From positions 992,001 through 1,056,000 of the forward strand of contig NZ_VFQF01000002.1 of the NCBI RefSeq assembly GCF_006717145.1: a stretch of 64,000 nt of DNA, given 5' to 3'. This document shows positions 15,881 to 24,364 of this stretch, piece after piece (the first letter of the stretch is position 1; each line of letters opens with the position of its first letter). Made by a program: the position numbers and the translations under genes. The notes under the pieces were generated by a model. That model saw only the letters and a list, made by a program, of their open reading frames with translations. It was not told the origin of the DNA and searched no databases. The DNA comes from Humibacillus xanthopallidus (GTDB lineage Bacteria > Actinomycetota > Actinomycetes > Actinomycetales > Dermatophilaceae).

Positions 15881-16675
15881 GTGACGAACGAGCACCCGAG
15901 CCCGACCCGACCCATCGCCCTCATCACCGGCGGCGGCACCGGCATCGGCGCCGCCATCGCGAAGCGACTCGCACGCGACGGCTTCGAGGTCGTCGTCGCA
16001 GGCCGGCGCCGCGAGAAGCTCGAGTCTGTCGTCGCCGCGATCGAGGCCGACGGCGGAGCTGCGCGGGCCGTTGTCATGGACGTCACGGACCCTGAGTCCG
16101 TCGCGGCCGGAGCGGCATCACTCGGCCGCTGCGACGTGCTCGTCAACAACGCCGGCGGAGCCCTCGGAGTGACCAGGGTCGAGGACGGCGACCCGCAGGA
16201 GTGGGAGCAGATGTACGCGACGAACGTCGTCGGCACCCTCCGGGTCGTCCAGGGCGTGCTGCCGATGCTGCGCCGGTCGGCCCGCGCGACCATCGTCGAC
16301 ATCAGCTCCATCGCAGGTGAGCGCGTCTACGAGGGCGGCGCGGGCTACGTCGCCGCGAAGCACGGCACTTCGGTCGTCTCCGAGACGCTGCGGCTCGAGC
16401 TCAACGGCGAGAACATCCGGGTCGTCGACATCCGCCCCGGCATGGTGCGCACTGAGGAGTTCTCGCTGACCCGGCTGCACGGCGACCAGGCCGCGGCCGA
16501 CAAGGTCTACGACGGCGTCGACCGGCCCCTCGTCGCCGATGACGTCGCCGAGTGCGTCGGCTTCGTCGTCGGGCTGCCGCAGCACGTCAACATCGACACG
16601 ATGGTCATCAAACCCGTCGCCCAGGCCGCGCCGCACAAGATCCACCGCGGACCGATCGACTGGAAGGACGACTGA
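15881..16675 (+). CDS. SDR family NAD(P)-dependent oxidoreductase
   Basis: This is a classical short-chain dehydrogenase, 264 residues from GTG 15881. It has the cofactor motif TGGGTGIG (16-23), NNAG (89-92), and the catalytic Ser143, Tyr156 and Lys160 (ISSIAG, GYVAAK). The Arg-rich segment AGRRRE after the second strand favours NADP(H). Its stop overlaps the ispF start (ATGA), so it lies inside an isoprenoid gene pair, but nothing links its activity to that pathway. It resembles YdfG/serine-type 3-hydroxyacid dehydrogenases in its C-terminal half ([14 protein letters not shown]). The substrate is unknown. Confidence 0.88.
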   Translation: MTNEHPSPTRPIALITGGGTGIGAAIAKRLARDGFEVVVAGRRREKLESVVAAIEADGGAARAVVMDVTDPESVAAGAASLGRCDVLVNNAGGALGVTRVEDGDPQEWEQMYATNVVGTLRVVQGVLPMLRRSARATIVDISSIAGERVYEGGAGYVAAKHGTSVVSETLRLELNGENIRVVDIRPGMVRTEEFSLTRLHGDQAAADKVYDGVDRPLVADDVAECVGFVVGLPQHVNIDTMVIKPVAQAAPHKIHRGPIDWKDD

Positions 16676-17160
16676 TGGCCCAGCTCCCGCGCGTCGGGGT
16701 CGGCGTCGACGTCCACGCGTATGCCGCCGAAGGCTCGTCTCGTGAGCTCTGGGTCGCAGGCCTGCACTGGCCGGGGGAGCGGGGTCTCGAGGGGCATTCG
16801 GACGCCGACGTCGCGGCCCACGCCGCCTGCGACGCGGTCTTCTCCGCGGCCGGCATCGGCGACCTCGGTGCGCATTTCGGCAGCGCCCGGCCCGAGCTCG
16901 CTGGCGCCTCCGGCGTGACCCTGCTCGCCGAGGCCGCCCGCCTCGTGCGCGGGGCCGGCTACGAGATCGGCAACATCGCCGTCCAGGTCGTCGGCAACAG
17001 GCCCAAGATCGGCACCCGGCGGGCGGAGGCCGAGGCGGCCCTTACTGCAGCGGCCGGAGCGCGGGTCTCGGTCAGCGGCACGACGACCGACGGACTCGGC
17101 CTCACCGGTCGGGGCGAGGGCGTCGCAGCCATCGCCACGGCGCTCGTCGTTCCCCGCTGA
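16675..17160 (+). CDS. ispF: 2-C-methyl-D-erythritol 2,4-cyclodiphosphate synthase
   Basis: This 161-residue trimeric enzyme converts CDP-ME 2-phosphate to MEcPP and CMP. The divalent-metal ligands are visible as Asp12 and His14 (GVDVHAY) and His49 (DVAAHA). GHSDAD at 40-45 and the late [14 protein letters not shown] segment are also diagnostic. It overlaps the SDR gene by one base at an ATGA junction. ispE is not in the window. The gene is followed by a 270-base gap filled with tandem repeats. Confidence 0.96.
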   Translation: MAQLPRVGVGVDVHAYAAEGSSRELWVAGLHWPGERGLEGHSDADVAAHAACDAVFSAAGIGDLGAHFGSARPELAGASGVTLLAEAARLVRGAGYEIGNIAVQVVGNRPKIGTRRAEAEAALTAAAGARVSVSGTTTDGLGLTGRGEGVAAIATALVVPR

Positions 17161-17232
17161 CCCCCACCACCCCCTCGAGTGGCCGCTCCGTCACGCTGGC
17201 CCCACAGGCAGCCGGGGCGCGTGGGACGGCGC

Positions 17233-17340
17233 GGCCACTCGACTGTGACGACGGGGCCACTCGACTGTGACGACCGGGCCACTCGACTGTGACGACGGGG
17301 CCACTCGACTGTGACGACGGGGCCACTCGACTGGGAACTC
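17233..17340. repeat. Family-3 22-bp tandem repeat
   Basis: Four head-to-tail copies of GGCCACTCGACTGTGACGAC plus two bases begin at 17233, 17255, 17277 and 17299, and a degenerate fifth follows at 17321. The only clear variant within the four is one C for G. A reversed copy of the CTCGAGTGGCC end lies upstream at 17173-17183, so the array can also fold back. It follows ispF and ends 90 bases before mscR. Confidence 0.9.
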
Positions 17341-17430
17341 GCGGGGGTGGCGGTAGCGCGGCGACGTCGGCGTTGAGGCAGGATCGACTCCGAGTCCGGG
17401 ACCCAGCCCGTCGCACCACGAGGAGTAGTC

Positions 17431-18513
17431 ATGCCGCAGACCGTCAAGGGTGTCATCAGTCGCAGCAAGGGGGCCGACGTCGAGGTCGTCGACATCGTCG
17501 TGCCGGACCCCGGCCCCGGCGAGGCGGTCGTCAGGATCGAGACCTGCGGGGTGTGCCACACCGACCTGCACTACCGCGAGGGTGGCATCAACGACGACTA
17601 CCCCTTCCTGCTCGGTCACGAGGCGGCCGGCCGCGTCGAGGCGGTCGGCGACGGGGTCACCGACGTCGCCCCGGGCGACTTCGTCATCCTCAACTGGCGC
17701 GCCGTGTGCGGCCAGTGCCGCGCCTGCGCCAAGGGCAAGCCGCAGTACTGCTTCAACACCCACAACGCCACGCAGAAGATGACCCTGACCGACGGCACCG
17801 AGCTGTCGCCGGCGCTCGGCATCGGTGCCTTCATCGAGAAGACGCTCGTCGCGGCCGGCCAGTGCACGAAGGTCCCCGAGGCCGACGCCGCGGCCGTGGG
17901 CCTGCTCGGCTGTGGCGTCATGGCGGGCTTCGGCGCCGCCGTCAACACCGGCGGCGTCGGCCGCGGTGACTCGATCGCCGTCATCGGCTGCGGCGGTGTC
18001 GGCAACGCCGCGATCGCCGGCGCCAGGGTGGCCGGCGCGACGACGATCATCGCGGTCGACGTCAGCGACGCGAAGCTCGAGCAGGCGAAGCACTTCGGCG
18101 CCACGCACACGGTCAACAGCAGCACCACCGACCCGGTCGAGGCGATCCGCAGCCTCACCGGCGGCAACGGCGCCGACGTCGTCGTCGAGGCCGTCGGCCG
18201 CCCGGAGACCTACGAGCAGGCGTTCTATGCTCGCGACCTCGCCGGCACGGTCGTCCTCGTCGGTGTGCCGACCCCGGACAAGAAGGTCACGCTGCCGATG
18301 ATCGACATCTTCGGCCGCGGTGGCGCGCTCAAGTCGAGCTGGTACGGCGACTGCCTCCCGAGCCGCGACTTCCCGATGCTCGTCGACCTCTACAAGCAGG
18401 GCCGCTTCGACCTCGACGCCTTCGTCACCGAGCGGATCGGCCTCGGCGACGTCGAGGCGGCCTTCGACAAGATGCAGACCGGCAACGTGCTGCGGTCGGT
18501 GGTCGTGCTGTGA
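17431..18513 (+). CDS. mscR: S-(hydroxymethyl)mycothiol dehydrogenase
   Basis: This 360-residue medium-chain zinc alcohol dehydrogenase oxidises the formaldehyde-mycothiol adduct (and reduces S-nitrosomycothiol). The catalytic zinc ligands are Cys39 (ETCGVCHTD) and His63 with Glu64 (GHEAAG). The structural zinc cysteines are Cys93, Cys96, Cys99 and Cys107 ([15 protein letters not shown]). A Rossmann GCGGVGNAA follows at about 190. Its sequence is that of the actinobacterial AdhE2/MscR group rather than the glutathione-dependent enzyme. It overlaps the downstream metallo-hydrolase gene by four bases, as Rv2259-Rv2260 do in mycobacteria. Confidence 0.95.
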   Translation: MPQTVKGVISRSKGADVEVVDIVVPDPGPGEAVVRIETCGVCHTDLHYREGGINDDYPFLLGHEAAGRVEAVGDGVTDVAPGDFVILNWRAVCGQCRACAKGKPQYCFNTHNATQKMTLTDGTELSPALGIGAFIEKTLVAAGQCTKVPEADAAAVGLLGCGVMAGFGAAVNTGGVGRGDSIAVIGCGGVGNAAIAGARVAGATTIIAVDVSDAKLEQAKHFGATHTVNSSTTDPVEAIRSLTGGNGADVVVEAVGRPETYEQAFYARDLAGTVVLVGVPTPDKKVTLPMIDIFGRGGALKSSWYGDCLPSRDFPMLVDLYKQGRFDLDAFVTERIGLGDVEAAFDKMQTGNVLRSVVVL

Positions 18514-19175
18514 CGACGGCCGACCAGATCACCCCGTCGCCCGGAGGCGTCCGCGTCGACCACACGACGACCGAGGGCACCTTCAGCCTCGACGGCGGCA
18601 CGTGGGACGTCGAGAACAACGTCTGGGTCGTCGGCGACGACACCCAGTGCGTCGTCGTCGACGCCCCGCACGACGCGGCTCCGATCCTCGAGCTCGTAGG
18701 TGAGCGCCGCCTGACGCACGTGCTGCTGACGCACGCCCACGACGACCACGTCACCGTGGTCGCCGAGCTGCTCGAGGCCCACCCGGAGGCCGGGGTGGCC
18801 CTCCACCCCGCCGACCGAGTGCTCTGGGAGCAGACCCACCCGGACCTCGAGCCGACGCAGGACCTCGCCGACGGCGACGTCGTGCAGGTCGGCGACGTCG
18901 AGCTGTTCGTGCTGCACACCCCGGGTCACTCGCCGGGCGCGGTGTGCTTCCACGCCCGCGACCTCGGCGTCGTCTTCACCGGCGACACGCTCTTCCAGGG
19001 CGGCCCGGGCGCGACGGGGAGGTCGTTCTCGGACTTCCCGACCATCATCGAGTCCATCCGCGGCGCGTTGCTCACCCTCCCCGACGAGACGGTCGTGCTC
19101 ACCGGGCACGGCCGCTCGACGTCGGTCGGCGCCGAGAAGCCCGACGTCGAGGAGTGGATCCGTCGGGGCCACTGA
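18510..19175 (+). CDS. MBL-fold metallo-hydrolase paired with mscR
   Basis: The GTG start at 18510 overlaps the mscR stop, so the two are translationally coupled. The 221-residue protein is a single-domain glyoxalase II-type metallo-beta-lactamase with the binuclear metal motif THAHDDH (74-80), further metal ligands in [11 protein letters not shown] and FTGDTLF, and a final [10 protein letters not shown]. In mycobacteria the equivalent gene also follows mscR. The likely role is hydrolysis of the S-formylmycothiol produced by MscR, analogous to S-formylglutathione hydrolase. That is inferred from context, not shown by sequence. Confidence 0.88.
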   Translation: MTTADQITPSPGGVRVDHTTTEGTFSLDGGTWDVENNVWVVGDDTQCVVVDAPHDAAPILELVGERRLTHVLLTHAHDDHVTVVAELLEAHPEAGVALHPADRVLWEQTHPDLEPTQDLADGDVVQVGDVELFVLHTPGHSPGAVCFHARDLGVVFTGDTLFQGGPGATGRSFSDFPTIIESIRGALLTLPDETVVLTGHGRSTSVGAEKPDVEEWIRRGH

Positions 19176-19231
19176 GCGCCCGACCCGCCCCGGGGCCTGC
19201 TCGACACCCCGCCGACGACAAGCCCGCGGGG

Positions 19232-19260
19232 GTATGCCGTTCGGCGGGCTGACGGCATAC
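19232..19260. terminator. GTATGCCG/CGGCATAC hairpin
   Basis: A 9-bp stem, GTATGCCGT at 19232-19240 with ACGGCATAC at 19252-19260, closes an 11-nt loop. It lies 57 bases after the metallo-hydrolase stop. Confidence 0.5.
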
Positions 19261-19296
19261 GCTGGCCTCTCGGTCACCCGCGGTGACCCCACGATC

Positions 19297-19333
19297 GTCA
19301 GGGCCTGCTCCCTCGGGGGGAGCGGGCCCTGAC
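19297..19333. terminator. GC-rich bidirectional terminator hairpin
   Basis: GTCAGGGCCTGCTCCC (19297-19312) pairs with GGGAGCGGGCCCTGAC to the right, with one bulge-like mismatch and a six-base loop. It sits between the convergent metallo-hydrolase and membrane-protein genes, 22 bases before the latter's stop. Confidence 0.75.
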
Positions 19334-19354
19334 CCGTGTGACGAGCGCGCGCCG

Positions 19355-20119
19355 TCAGGACCGCGGGTGGTGCGTCCGTTCTGCGGTCTGCAGGAGGCTG
19401 ATCTTCTGCCAGATCTTGCGGCTCATGCCCGTCGTGAGGTTCTCGATCTCGCTCACCGTGTCGAGCACGAGCGCGTCGGTCGACTCCTCGGCGCACAGGG
19501 CCGCCGCCTTCGACGTGAGCGACAGCAGCTCGGAGCAGTAGTCGAGGTAGAGGGCGTAGTCGCGCACCGACATCGTGCGTGGGCTGATGACGTCGTCGCC
19601 GGCGACCGCCCCCATGACCATGTCGGGCAGCAGGGCGGCGGGGTCCTTGCTCATCTGGTGCATGTCGATGATGTGCGCCATCGACCGGAGCCGGTGCAGG
19701 CGCCGGATGAGGTCGTTGCGCACGACGCGGTCGGCAAGCGACAGCAGGAACCAGATCGCGATGCCGGCGAAGACGAGGTCGTTGATGAGGCTCTCGACGA
19801 GCGGCAGCCACTCGAAGGACTCGAGGGAGCGCGCGTTGGCGATGGCGTCGCGCGCGGCGAAGGCGGTCGCGACGAGGACGACGGCGAGCACGACGACGAT
19901 GAGCACCCGCGACGTCCAGACGATGGCAGCCCGCTGGGCCGGGGCGTGCCGACGGCGCTCGAGCAGACCGTCGACGAGCGTGCCGCACTCCTTGACGGCG
20001 GTGCGCAGGCCCGGGTGGCGTGGCAGGTAGGTGTCGATGCGCTCGCCGAGGTAGGTGAGCACGGCGCGCACCTCGGTGCCGTCGAGCCGGTCGTAGCTCG
20101 TGAGCCGCGGTTGGGCCAT
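19355..20119 (-). CDS. Two-TM membrane protein of unknown function
   Basis: The ATG at 20119 gives 254 residues. A basic cytoplasmic N-terminus (about 1-65) precedes a membrane segment at 66-87 ([22 protein letters not shown]) and another at about 110-128 ([19 protein letters not shown]). The remaining 125 residues are a soluble helical domain with no recognised motif ([21 protein letters not shown] and later [16 protein letters not shown]). It resembles conserved actinobacterial membrane proteins without known function. It diverges from cysS, and only 71 bases separate the two starts. Confidence 0.75.
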   Translation of the reverse strand: MAQPRLTSYDRLDGTEVRAVLTYLGERIDTYLPRHPGLRTAVKECGTLVDGLLERRRHAPAQRAAIVWTSRVLIVVVLAVVLVATAFAARDAIANARSLESFEWLPLVESLINDLVFAGIAIWFLLSLADRVVRNDLIRRLHRLRSMAHIIDMHQMSKDPAALLPDMVMGAVAGDDVISPRTMSVRDYALYLDYCSELLSLTSKAAALCAEESTDALVLDTVSEIENLTTGMSRKIWQKISLLQTAERTHHPRS

Positions 20120-20190
20120 GGACCGAGGGTAGGGACCCGCCCCCTCGCTCGTGGTCGGGTGGCGAGGGACGCGCCGATAGACTTCGGCGG

Positions 20191-21651
20191 GTGAGCCTAC
20201 GACTGTTCGACACCGCAACCCGGGAGCTGCGCGACTTCACGCCGCGCCAGGCGGGCAAGGTCGGCATGTACATCTGTGGGCTGACGACACAGGGCGCCCC
20301 CCACATCGGTCACATCCGCTTCGCCGTCGCCTTCGACGTGCTGCGCCGGTGGCTCGAGGCCGGACACGGCTACGACGTCACCCTCGTGCGCAACGTCACC
20401 GACATCGACGACAAGGTGCTGCGCAAGGCGGCCGAGGCCGGCGAGGACTGGTTCGCGCTGACCTACCGCAACGAACGGCTGACGGGCGAGGCGCTCGACG
20501 CGCTCGGCGTCGTCCCCGCCACCTACGAGCCGCGCGCCACGGGCCACGTGCCCGACATGGTCTCGCTCATGGAGACGCTCATCGAGAAGGGGCACGCGTA
20601 TGCCGCCCCCGACGGCAGCGGTGACGTGTACTTCGACGTGCGCTCGTGGCCGGAGTACGGCTCGCTGACGGGCCAGTCAATCGACGACATGGCGAGCGCC
20701 GACGACGCCGACCCGCGCGGCAAGCGCGACCCGCGCGACTTCGCCCTGTGGAAGGGGCACAAGGCAGACGAGCCCGAGAGCGCGTCGTGGCCGACTCCCT
20801 TCGGCCCGGGCCGGCCCGGCTGGCACCTCGAGTGCTCCGCGATGGCCCGGCGCTGGCTCGGCGACGAGTTCGACATCCACGGCGGCGGCATCGACCTGCG
20901 CTTCCCGCACCACGAGAACGAGCTGGCGCAGTCGCGCGCGGCCGGTCTCGGCTTCGCCCGCTACTGGCTCCACAACGCCTGGGTGACGGTGCGAGGGCAG
21001 AAGATGGGCAAGTCGCTCGGCAACTCCCTCGAGGTGCGTCACCTCCTCGAGACGACGCGGCCGCTCGTGCTGCGCTACTACCTGACCGCGGCGCACTACC
21101 GCTCGATGATCGAGTACCACCCCGGATCCCTCGAGGAGGCCGGTGCGGCCGTCGAGCGCATCGAGGGCTTCCTCGAGCGCGCGGCACGCCGAGCCCCGGG
21201 CCACGAGATCGCCCCTGCCACAGAGCTGCCCGCCGACTTCGTCGAGTCGATGGACGACGACCTCGGCGTCAGCGGGGCGCTGGCGGTCGTGCACGAGACG
21301 GTGCGCGCCGGCAACACCGCCCTCGACGAGGACGACGACGAGGCGGCGCTCGCGGCGGCATCCTCCGTCGTCGCGATGACAGAGATCCTGGGCGTCAACC
21401 CGCTTGCAGCGCACTGGGGCTCGGGTGACGGACGCGGTGACGCCGCGGCCGAGGCAGCCCTCGAGACCCTCGTCCGGGTGCAGCTCGACGCGCGCCAGAC
21501 CGCCCGCCAGGAGCGCGACTTCGAGCGCGCCGACGCGATCCGCGACGCGCTGACCGCGGCCGGCATCGCCATCACCGACACCCCGTCCGGCGCCCAGTGG
21601 TCGCTCTCGCGACCGGCCGCCGACTCGGTCACCACAGAGAAGAAGGTCTGA
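20191..21651 (+). CDS. cysS: Cysteinyl-tRNA synthetase
   Basis: This class Ia synthetase of 486 residues charges tRNA-Cys. The zinc-site cysteine is Cys29 in [10 protein letters not shown]. The HIGH signature is His38-Ile-Gly-His41 in APHIGHIR, and the ATP-binding KMSKS motif reads KMGKS at 271-275. Further zinc ligands lie in WHLECSAM and the FPHHENE segment. The length and the C-terminal helical domain after residue 400 (the DALR-like anticodon region) mark it as the tRNA synthetase rather than the shorter paralogue MshC used in mycothiol synthesis. It starts with GTG and is followed after two bases by rlmB. Confidence 0.96.
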   Translation: MSLRLFDTATRELRDFTPRQAGKVGMYICGLTTQGAPHIGHIRFAVAFDVLRRWLEAGHGYDVTLVRNVTDIDDKVLRKAAEAGEDWFALTYRNERLTGEALDALGVVPATYEPRATGHVPDMVSLMETLIEKGHAYAAPDGSGDVYFDVRSWPEYGSLTGQSIDDMASADDADPRGKRDPRDFALWKGHKADEPESASWPTPFGPGRPGWHLECSAMARRWLGDEFDIHGGGIDLRFPHHENELAQSRAAGLGFARYWLHNAWVTVRGQKMGKSLGNSLEVRHLLETTRPLVLRYYLTAAHYRSMIEYHPGSLEEAGAAVERIEGFLERAARRAPGHEIAPATELPADFVESMDDDLGVSGALAVVHETVRAGNTALDEDDDEAALAAASSVVAMTEILGVNPLAAHWGSGDGRGDAAAEAALETLVRVQLDARQTARQERDFERADAIRDALTAAGIAITDTPSGAQWSLSRPAADSVTTEKKV

Positions 21652-21653
21652 AC

Positions 21654-22619
21654 ATGCCCGGCAACTCCCAGCGGCGCGGAGCCGTGCGCAAGGGCGGCAA
21701 GAAGCCCACCGTCGGCTCCGGCGGCCAGCGTCGACGTGGTCTCGAGGGCAAGGGCCCGACGCCCAAGGCGTCCGAGCGCGAGTACCACCCGGCCCACAAG
21801 CGTGCCGTGGCCAGCTCCCGCCGTGGGGGCAGCGGTGGCTCGGGCGGCTCGGGTGGCTCGCGACCGCAGCGCCGCGCCAAGGGCACGAGCGAGATGGTCT
21901 ACGGCCGCAACTCGGTCGTCGAGGCCCTGCGCGCCGACATCCCCGTGTCGACGATGTATCTCGCCAGCCGCATCGACACCGACGACCGGGTCCGTGAGGC
22001 CCTAAAGCTCGCCACGGAGCGCGGGCTCGCCATCCTCGAGACGCCCCGCGGCGAGCTCGACCGGCTCACCGACGGCGGCGTGCACCAGGGCCTGGCGCTG
22101 CAGGTGCCGCCCTACGACTACGCCGAGCCGGCCGACCTCATCGACCCCGAGATGCCCGGCATCCCGCTCGTCGTCGCTCTCGACGGCATCACCGACCCGC
22201 GCAACCTCGGTGCGATCATCCGGTCGGTCGCGGCCTTCGGCGGGCACGGCGTCGTCGTGCCCGAGCGGCGGTCGGTCGGCATGACCGCCTCGGCCTGGAA
22301 GACCTCGGCCGGGGCTGCCGCGCGGATCCCCGTGGCCAAGGCGGGCAACCTCACCCGGGCCCTCGAGGAGTTCAAGAAGGCCGGCTTCTTCGTGCTCGGC
22401 CTCGACATGGACGGTGACGTCGAGCTGCCCGACCTGTCGCTGGCCGCCGAGCCCCTCGTCATCGTCACCGGCTCCGAGGGCAAGGGTCTGTCGCGCCTCG
22501 TGCGAGAGACCTGCGACCAGATCGTCTCGATCCCGATGAGCTCGGCCGTCGAGTCGCTCAACGCGGGCCTGGCGACGGGTGTCACCCTCTACGAGATCAG
22601 CCGCCAGCGCCGCCGCTGA
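21654..22619 (+). CDS. rlmB: 23S rRNA (guanosine(2251)-2'-O)-methyltransferase
   Basis: This SpoU-family methyltransferase (321 residues) makes Gm2251 in 23S rRNA. A basic, disordered extension of about 75 residues includes a glycine-serine stretch (GGSGGSGGS). Next comes the substrate-binding domain ([23 protein letters not shown]) and then the knotted SpoU domain with [46 protein letters not shown] and [23 protein letters not shown]. The start lies two bases after the cysS stop, with AGAAGG upstream. The cysS-rlmB order is standard in actinobacteria. Confidence 0.94.
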   Translation: MPGNSQRRGAVRKGGKKPTVGSGGQRRRGLEGKGPTPKASEREYHPAHKRAVASSRRGGSGGSGGSGGSRPQRRAKGTSEMVYGRNSVVEALRADIPVSTMYLASRIDTDDRVREALKLATERGLAILETPRGELDRLTDGGVHQGLALQVPPYDYAEPADLIDPEMPGIPLVVALDGITDPRNLGAIIRSVAAFGGHGVVVPERRSVGMTASAWKTSAGAAARIPVAKAGNLTRALEEFKKAGFFVLGLDMDGDVELPDLSLAAEPLVIVTGSEGKGLSRLVRETCDQIVSIPMSSAVESLNAGLATGVTLYEISRQRRR

Positions 22620-22795
22620 GCCGTGCTGGGACCCGCAGGCGAGCCCTCCGAGGCCCTCACCCGGCAGGTGGTGCGCCGGCCCGGGAACTCTGCGGGGTGG
22701 GCCAAACGCTGGCTGAGTGACCTCTGTAGAGTGGTGCCCGCCGCCACTACGTGCGGTAGTAGTGCGAGACGCTCCCGATGAGAAGGACGGATGAC

Positions 22796-23668
22796 GTGGC
22801 GAAGAGCAGTCGGGCCGAGGCTGCGGCCAAGGCCGCGAAGATGCGCGAGGAGGCGGCTCGCAAGGACCGCCAGCGACGGCAGGTCATCGCGGCAGTCATC
22901 GCGGTCGTCGTCGTCATCGGCGCCGTCGTGATCGGGGTGGCGGTCTCGGGCCGACCGGCCTCGACCCCAGCCGCCGGCGGCTCGACGGGCTCCAACGCCA
23001 GCGCGGATGCCGCCCTCGCCAAGCTCGTCGCCCTCCCGCAGGCCACGCTCGACGCCTCGGCCGCCCCCAACACCAACCAGGCGCCGACGAAGCTCCAGGG
23101 CGGCACGGCCCTGACCAAGGACGGCAAGCCCAAGGTCCTCTACGTCGGTGCGGAGTACTGCCCGTTCTGCGCCATGGAGCGCTGGCCGCTCATCGCCGCC
23201 CTGTCGAAGTTCGGCACGTTCAGCGGGCTCAAGCCGACGACGAGCGCCACCGACGACGTGCATCCCGACACCCCGACGTGGACCTTTGCCAACTCGACGT
23301 ACACGAGCGACGTCCTCTCCTTCGAGGCCGTCGAGACCGCCGACCGCCAGAAGAACGCCCTGCAGCCGCTCGAGGGTGAGAACGCCCAGATCTTCCAGAA
23401 GTTCAACCCCGGCGGGGGTATCCCGTGGATCACCTACGGCGGCACCTACGCGACCGACGGTGCCACGGTCGATGCCAACGTGCTCGACGGCAAGACCTAC
23501 GACCAGATCATCGCCGGCATCGAGGACCCGACCTCCGACATCGGCAAGACGGTCAACCCGGCCGTCAACATGATCTCCGCCCAGCTCTGCGAGATGACCG
23601 GCGGCAAGCCGGCCAACGTCTGCACGAGCCAGGCCGTCATGTCGGCCTCCGTGCTCATCAAGCGGTGA
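22796..23668 (+). CDS. DUF929 membrane-anchored thioredoxin-like protein
   Basis: I chose the GTG at 22796 because AGAAGGA ends 8 bases before it; an ATG at 22778 is in frame but badly placed. The 290-residue protein has a charged cytoplasmic start, one membrane anchor at about 29-52 (VIAAVIAVVVVIGAVVIGVAV) and an extracytoplasmic DUF929 domain. The domain carries the redox motif Cys122-Pro-Phe-Cys125 in YVGAEYCPFCAMERWPL. The next gene encodes a VKOR-family protein, so this is probably the thiol oxidase partner that passes disulfides to secreted proteins, in the role of DsbA. The 176 bases upstream hold no gene. Confidence 0.85.
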   Translation: MAKSSRAEAAAKAAKMREEAARKDRQRRQVIAAVIAVVVVIGAVVIGVAVSGRPASTPAAGGSTGSNASADAALAKLVALPQATLDASAAPNTNQAPTKLQGGTALTKDGKPKVLYVGAEYCPFCAMERWPLIAALSKFGTFSGLKPTTSATDDVHPDTPTWTFANSTYTSDVLSFEAVETADRQKNALQPLEGENAQIFQKFNPGGGIPWITYGGTYATDGATVDANVLDGKTYDQIIAGIEDPTSDIGKTVNPAVNMISAQLCEMTGGKPANVCTSQAVMSASVLIKR

Positions 23669-23672
23669 CGCC

Positions 23673-24167
23673 GTGAGCCGTGTGACCGAGGCGGGCCGGA
23701 CGGTGCCCGGCGTGCGACAGCGTCCCGCGTGGCTGGCCCCGGTCACCCTCGTGCTCTCGGTTGTCGGCCTCGCCGTGTCGGCCTACCTCACCTTCGAGCA
23801 CTTCACCGACAACGCCACCCTGGCCTGCAGCATCGGCGGCGTCGTCGACTGTGCGCGCGTCACCTCGAGCGCGTGGAGCACCTTCCTCGGCGTCCCGGTC
23901 GCGGTGCTCGGGCTCCTCTTCTTCGTCGTCACCCTCGGGCTCTGCCTGCCGCGGGCCTGGCGCTCGCCGGCGGCCTGGCTGGACCCCGCCCGCATCGGGT
24001 GGCTCACCGTCGGGCTCGGGTTCGCGCTCTACCTCGTGTGGGCCGAGCTCTTCCGCATCCATGCCATCTGCCTCTGGTGCACCGTGGTCCACGTCGTCAC
24101 GTTCCTGCTGTGGATCGTCGTGCTCTTCGGCCAGATCCTGTCGGGCCCGGCGACCGAGGACGACTGA
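23673..24167 (+). CDS. Vitamin K epoxide reductase (VKOR) family protein
   Basis: The 164-residue membrane protein has four predicted helices. The loop cysteine pair is Cys52 and Cys60 (ACSIGGVVDC), with the family's conserved Ser in the following SSAWSTFLGVP. The redox centre is Cys133-Leu-Trp-Cys136 (HAICLWC). Bacterial VKOR reoxidises a thioredoxin-like partner and passes the electrons to menaquinone, replacing DsbB. The GTG start follows the DUF929 gene by four bases, so the two are a clear functional pair. Regulation is not visible. Confidence 0.92.
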   Translation: MSRVTEAGRTVPGVRQRPAWLAPVTLVLSVVGLAVSAYLTFEHFTDNATLACSIGGVVDCARVTSSAWSTFLGVPVAVLGLLFFVVTLGLCLPRAWRSPAAWLDPARIGWLTVGLGFALYLVWAELFRIHAICLWCTVVHVVTFLLWIVVLFGQILSGPATEDD

Positions 24168-24214
24168 CCCGCGGGCGGGCCCACCCCACACCCTCTCTCG
24201 ACGTCCGTCATGTC

Positions 24215-24290
24215 AATCGAAAGAGCAGTTCGTCGGCACTCCGAGTCCGCGTGTTGCGGGTGCGTGAGCCGACGAACTGCTCTTTCGATT
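24215..24290. repeat. Family-1 inverted repeat, copy 4
   Basis: A 23-nt left arm (24215-24237) is exactly complementary to 24268-24290, around a 30-nt loop, with core CGAAAGAGCAGTTCGTCG. A partial third arm (GAACTTCGTCGGC) follows at 24301. It lies between the convergent VKOR and DUF4032 genes, as a bidirectional terminator would. Confidence 0.9.
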
Positions 24291-24364
24291 AGCGGTGAGG
24301 GAACTTCGTCGGCGGCTGGCGGAGAGCGGGACCCGGCCGGACGGCATACCGGCCGGGGTCGAGC

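Noticed and set aside
17233-17340. 22-bp repeats as a CRISPR array
   Set aside because: Units abut with no spacers and no cas genes, so it is a simple tandem array.
20191-21651. cysS as MshC (mycothiol cysteine ligase)
   Set aside because: The 486-residue length, with a full C-terminal anticodon-binding region, fits cysteinyl-tRNA synthetase; MshC is about 410 residues and lacks that part.
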